Shown here: positions 61,897 to 64,000 of the stretch, in pieces
How the letters are laid out: the number at the start of each line of letters is the position of its first letter
Numbering within the stretch: the first letter of the stretch is position 1
Assembly: GCF_010233585.1 (NCBI RefSeq)
Contig: NZ_CP045997.1
Span: forward strand, 5,027,284-5,091,283
Direction of reading: 5' to 3'
Origin: Spirosoma endbachense
Lineage (GTDB): Bacteria > Bacteroidota > Bacteroidia > Cytophagales > Spirosomataceae
DNA length: 64,000 nt
The notes under the pieces: generated by a model
What the model saw: only the letters and a program-made list of their open reading frames with translations
The model's database searches: none
What the model was told of the DNA's origin: nothing
Translations under genes and position numbers: made by a program

Positions 61897-62421
61897 TTAC
61901 ATAAACATAACCTGGATCTCTTCTTTTACGGCCTTGAGTGCTTCGGCAGTTGGTAGTCGGTCTTTCTGAATAATACGCTCAAAAATACGCTTGGAGAGTT
62001 CAAGGGCAGGCGCATCGGGCCGAGTGTCGCCGGATGCCTGATTAATAAGTGTCATTACGTCGTTCATAGCGGCCTGAATCTTATCCCAGACGGCCTGACT
62101 CATGTAGACCTGTTGGGATAAATTATGGTTATATTCATCCCGGATTTCCTGTAAAAGTCGTTGCTGAAACTCCAGCGTTGTGGTGGCAGTTCCACCTAAT
62201 CGCAATAAGAGGTTGTTCGGGCTGATTCGCTCTAAAAAGAGCACCATTCGTTCGTAAGCCTGCAACCGGACAGGTACAACCGTTTCGGTGTAGCGGGTCT
62301 TAACCTCAAAACGATGACGGTCAGCTTCCCGTTCCAGCAATAGCTTAACGGTCACATACATGCCATAGAGCACCAATCCGGCGGGTACAATCAATTTTAA
62401 AAAATCACTCAGCAACTCCAT
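61897..62421 (-). CDS. Conserved Bacteroidota membrane-anchored protein (DUF7935-like)
   Basis: A 174-residue protein: one N-terminal membrane helix (about 6-27), a coiled-coil region (LLLEREADRHRFEVKTRYTETVVPVRLQAYERMVLFLERI) and a helical C-terminal part. This layout and the RLQAYERMVLFLERISPNNLLLR phrase are typical of a Bacteroidota-specific family of unknown function. Convergent with the lyase gene and divergent from the HesB/IscA-like gene. Confidence 0.75.
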   Translation of the reverse strand: MELLSDFLKLIVPAGLVLYGMYVTVKLLLEREADRHRFEVKTRYTETVVPVRLQAYERMVLFLERISPNNLLLRLGGTATTTLEFQQRLLQEIRDEYNHNLSQQVYMSQAVWDKIQAAMNDVMTLINQASGDTRPDAPALELSKRIFERIIQKDRLPTAEALKAVKEEIQVMFM

Positions 62422-62566
62422 AAAAGGAAAAACGTTGTTTAGTTAAAAATGGGTAATTTTGGAAAAAGGCTTTCGGTTTATGGTCGTTGGCTGGCTGACG
62501 CGCCAACACATTCTGAGTCGGCAAACCAATTACCAAAAGTCACAAACTGTTGGCCACACACTAACT

Positions 62567-62875
62567 ATGCTGGTACTTGATAATCCTGTCCGGGTTCGGC
62601 CTGAAGCGCGGCAGCAGTTAATGGACACGTTACAGGCCAATAAAATTCCTGACGAATACGGTTTGCGAATTGGTATCCGGGGAGGTGGCTGTGGAGCATC
62701 CTGGTTACTGGGTTTCGATGTGCCTGGCTCTTCCGACGAAGTGTATAACGTTGAAGGTGTTCGCATCATTATTGATCGCAGGCATTTGTTGTACGTACTG
62801 GGTGCCGAAATTGGGTATGAACCAGGTGGTTTTACCGTAGAAAAAGAGCAGACTTCCGTGGGTAGTTCTCAGTAG
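62567..62875 (+). CDS. HesB/IscA-like protein lacking the C-terminal CxC
   Basis: A 102-residue protein with the A-type carrier fold: VRVRPEARQQLMDTL, then GLRIGIRGGGCGASWLLGFD with Cys42 in the place of the first conserved Cys, and IIIDRRHLLYVLGAEIGYE. The family's C-terminal CGCG pair is missing; the protein ends GGFTVEKEQTSVGSSQ. It may have lost Fe-S transfer and kept another role, as seen for some HesB-like proteins. The ATG at 62567 is chosen because the upstream in-frame stretch has no conserved sequence. Confidence 0.8.
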   Translation: MLVLDNPVRVRPEARQQLMDTLQANKIPDEYGLRIGIRGGGCGASWLLGFDVPGSSDEVYNVEGVRIIIDRRHLLYVLGAEIGYEPGGFTVEKEQTSVGSSQ

Positions 62876-63029
62876 GCAGATTCTCAGTTATTAATGGACT
62901 ATTTTCTGTAGGCGAAAAAAATCATTCCTATTTTCAATAAGTAGCTGACTGAGTACTATTAATTGAAGGCTGCCGACTAAAATTGGCATGATTTTAGGTC
63001 AGTTTTGACCAAACTCTCCCTCTGGGTTC

Positions 63030-64000
63030 GTGAAGCGAATTGAACAACATATTTTTTTAGTTTTAGCTATACTGGCTGTTGGCCTATCGGTATTGTGTTA
63101 TTGGATTCTGGAGCAAAATGCCCCAGGAGCTACCGATGAACAATACATGACTGCCGTACAGCAGCGCGTGAAGGAGGAGATGCGGGTCAGTACCGACGAA
63201 CTGGACCAGGTGGCCGAAAAAGTCCGGCAAACGCCAAACGCTACGTTTGCCAGTATGAGCCAGCCGACCCAGTATCCTTATTTTATTTTTCGTCGCCAAT
63301 CCGGCCAGCGTGGCGAGCCTAAATTGTTGTTCTGGTCCGATTACCGATTTATTCCCGATTATTCCCGAATTGCCTCCGTAACGTTTCCAACGTTAATTAA
63401 TTTCGAACAGGGCAACTACATTGTCAGTTGTCGGCGGGTTCGAAGTGGTGCTGATACACTGGATGTTTTTTCGCTGGTCAACATTTTTCGACAGTATCGA
63501 AACAGTAATACGTATTTAGAGTCGGGCTACAATCCTGCCTTGTTTGCCATTGATCCAGAAGCGATTACCAACGACCGGACGAATGTTTATCATGCGATCT
63601 ATGACAATACACCGGTCTATTTGTTTTCGGTGGTACCTCCCAAAGTTGATGTGTACCGGAACCATTCAACACCCGTCAATACCGTAATTCTGGCCACATT
63701 AGGTGTTGTCTTTCTAGGTTTGTACGTGCTACAGGCGTTGGCTCGCTTCAAGCGCAGTCGGCGCTATGAGCTGGGCTTTGCCTGGCTGGCGGTCTATCTG
63801 GTCGTTCTGCGTGCGGTGATGCTCTATTTTGGCGTCCCGTTTTTATTTATTGAATCCGATCTGTTTAACGCCAAATTTTATGCTTCATCCGTACTGGTGC
63901 CGTCACTGGGCGACTTGTTGCTGAATGCGGTCGTGATTCTTATTCTGGCTTATTACTGGGTTGGCCATTATTATCACTCCTGGAGTTACGGTAAGCTGAT
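63030..64000 (+). CDS. Multi-pass membrane protein, N-terminal part (cut by window edge)
   Basis: A plus-strand frame opens with GTG at 63030 and is still open at the window end (323 codons). One membrane helix (about 8-26, LVLAILAVGLSVLCYWILEQ) is followed by a periplasmic domain of about 185 residues, then at least three more helices (about 212-232, 246-266 and 290-310). The layout recalls large Bacteroidota sensor histidine kinases with a multi-helix membrane region before the kinase domain, but the kinase part is outside the window, so this is inference. The GTG start is the best available; no ATG lies nearby. Confidence 0.7.
   Translation, partial: MKRIEQHIFLVLAILAVGLSVLCYWILEQNAPGATDEQYMTAVQQRVKEEMRVSTDELDQVAEKVRQTPNATFASMSQPTQYPYFIFRRQSGQRGEPKLLFWSDYRFIPDYSRIASVTFPTLINFEQGNYIVSCRRVRSGADTLDVFSLVNIFRQYRNSNTYLESGYNPALFAIDPEAITNDRTNVYHAIYDNTPVYLFSVVPPKVDVYRNHSTPVNTVILATLGVVFLGLYVLQALARFKRSRRYELGFAWLAVYLVVLRAVMLYFGVPFLFIESDLFNAKFYASSVLVPSLGDLLLNAVVILILAYYWVGHYYHSWSYGKL

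Noticed and set aside
1..64000. Insertion sequences, prophage or integrative elements
   Set aside because: No transposase, integrase or phage gene and no tRNA-linked attachment site was found.

Overview
The window reads as chromosomal DNA from a Cytophagales member of the Bacteroidota, most like Spirosoma. The evidence is a SusC/SusD pair with its FecR/ECF-sigma switch, a PorX regulator of the type IX secretion system, LytS/LytTR signalling, TIGR02757 and Wzi-family proteins, many AQ-ending signal peptides, almost no Shine-Dalgarno sequences, and several TAnnTTTG-type -7 motifs. No rRNA, tRNA, CRISPR array, prophage or transposase gene was seen. The genus is inferred from gene content, not from a marker gene.

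Layout. 0-5 kb: envelope proteins (a lipoprotein cut by the window edge, a GtrA-like membrane protein, two beta-barrels, a trypsin-like protease with TPRs). 4.5-10.7 kb: an ArsR-type repressor divergent from a complete RND efflux operon (adaptor, inner-membrane pump, TolC channel). 10.9-20.6 kb: small enzymes, an ankyrin protein, and two LytS-type kinases, one a giant beta-propeller sensor and one a GAF kinase translationally coupled to its LytTR regulator. 20.7-27.7 kb: a large vWA protein built on a duplicated helical unit, DUF3828 and DUF1223 proteins, and a molybdopterin oxidoreductase/cytochrome b pair. 28-41.8 kb: a sugar-use region. A minus-strand operon runs sigma, FecR, SusC (with STN domain), SusD, SGNH hydrolase, FAD oxidoreductase; next to it lie an L-fucose/L-arabinose isomerase-family enzyme, aldose 1-epimerase and a DUF1080 protein. 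42-56 kb: a frameshifted secreted protein, PI-PLC, an alkaline-phosphatase-superfamily enzyme, PorX, Wzi-family and phytase-like proteins, and an M61 peptidase. 56-64 kb: FtsE, fructose-6-phosphate aldolase, galactokinase, a TPR lipoprotein, an HMG-CoA-lyase-like enzyme, a HesB/IscA-like protein, and the start of a membrane protein that runs off the end.

The main unexplained structure is in the non-coding DNA. Seven intergenic hairpins (10.8-41.9 kb) share an inner stem, GCCGTGCCACGGTT and its complement; six also share a 16-18 nt loop close to ACTNATGATNCGCAAACA, while their outer arms differ from copy to copy yet remain nearly perfectly complementary. Other observations of note are an SGNH hydrolase whose catalytic blocks are circularly permuted (GDS at the C-terminus), an internal duplication in the vWA protein, helically phased AGTT direct repeats that look like LytTR-type sites upstream of several genes, and a probable GldM-C-like gene broken by a frameshift inside its signal peptide.
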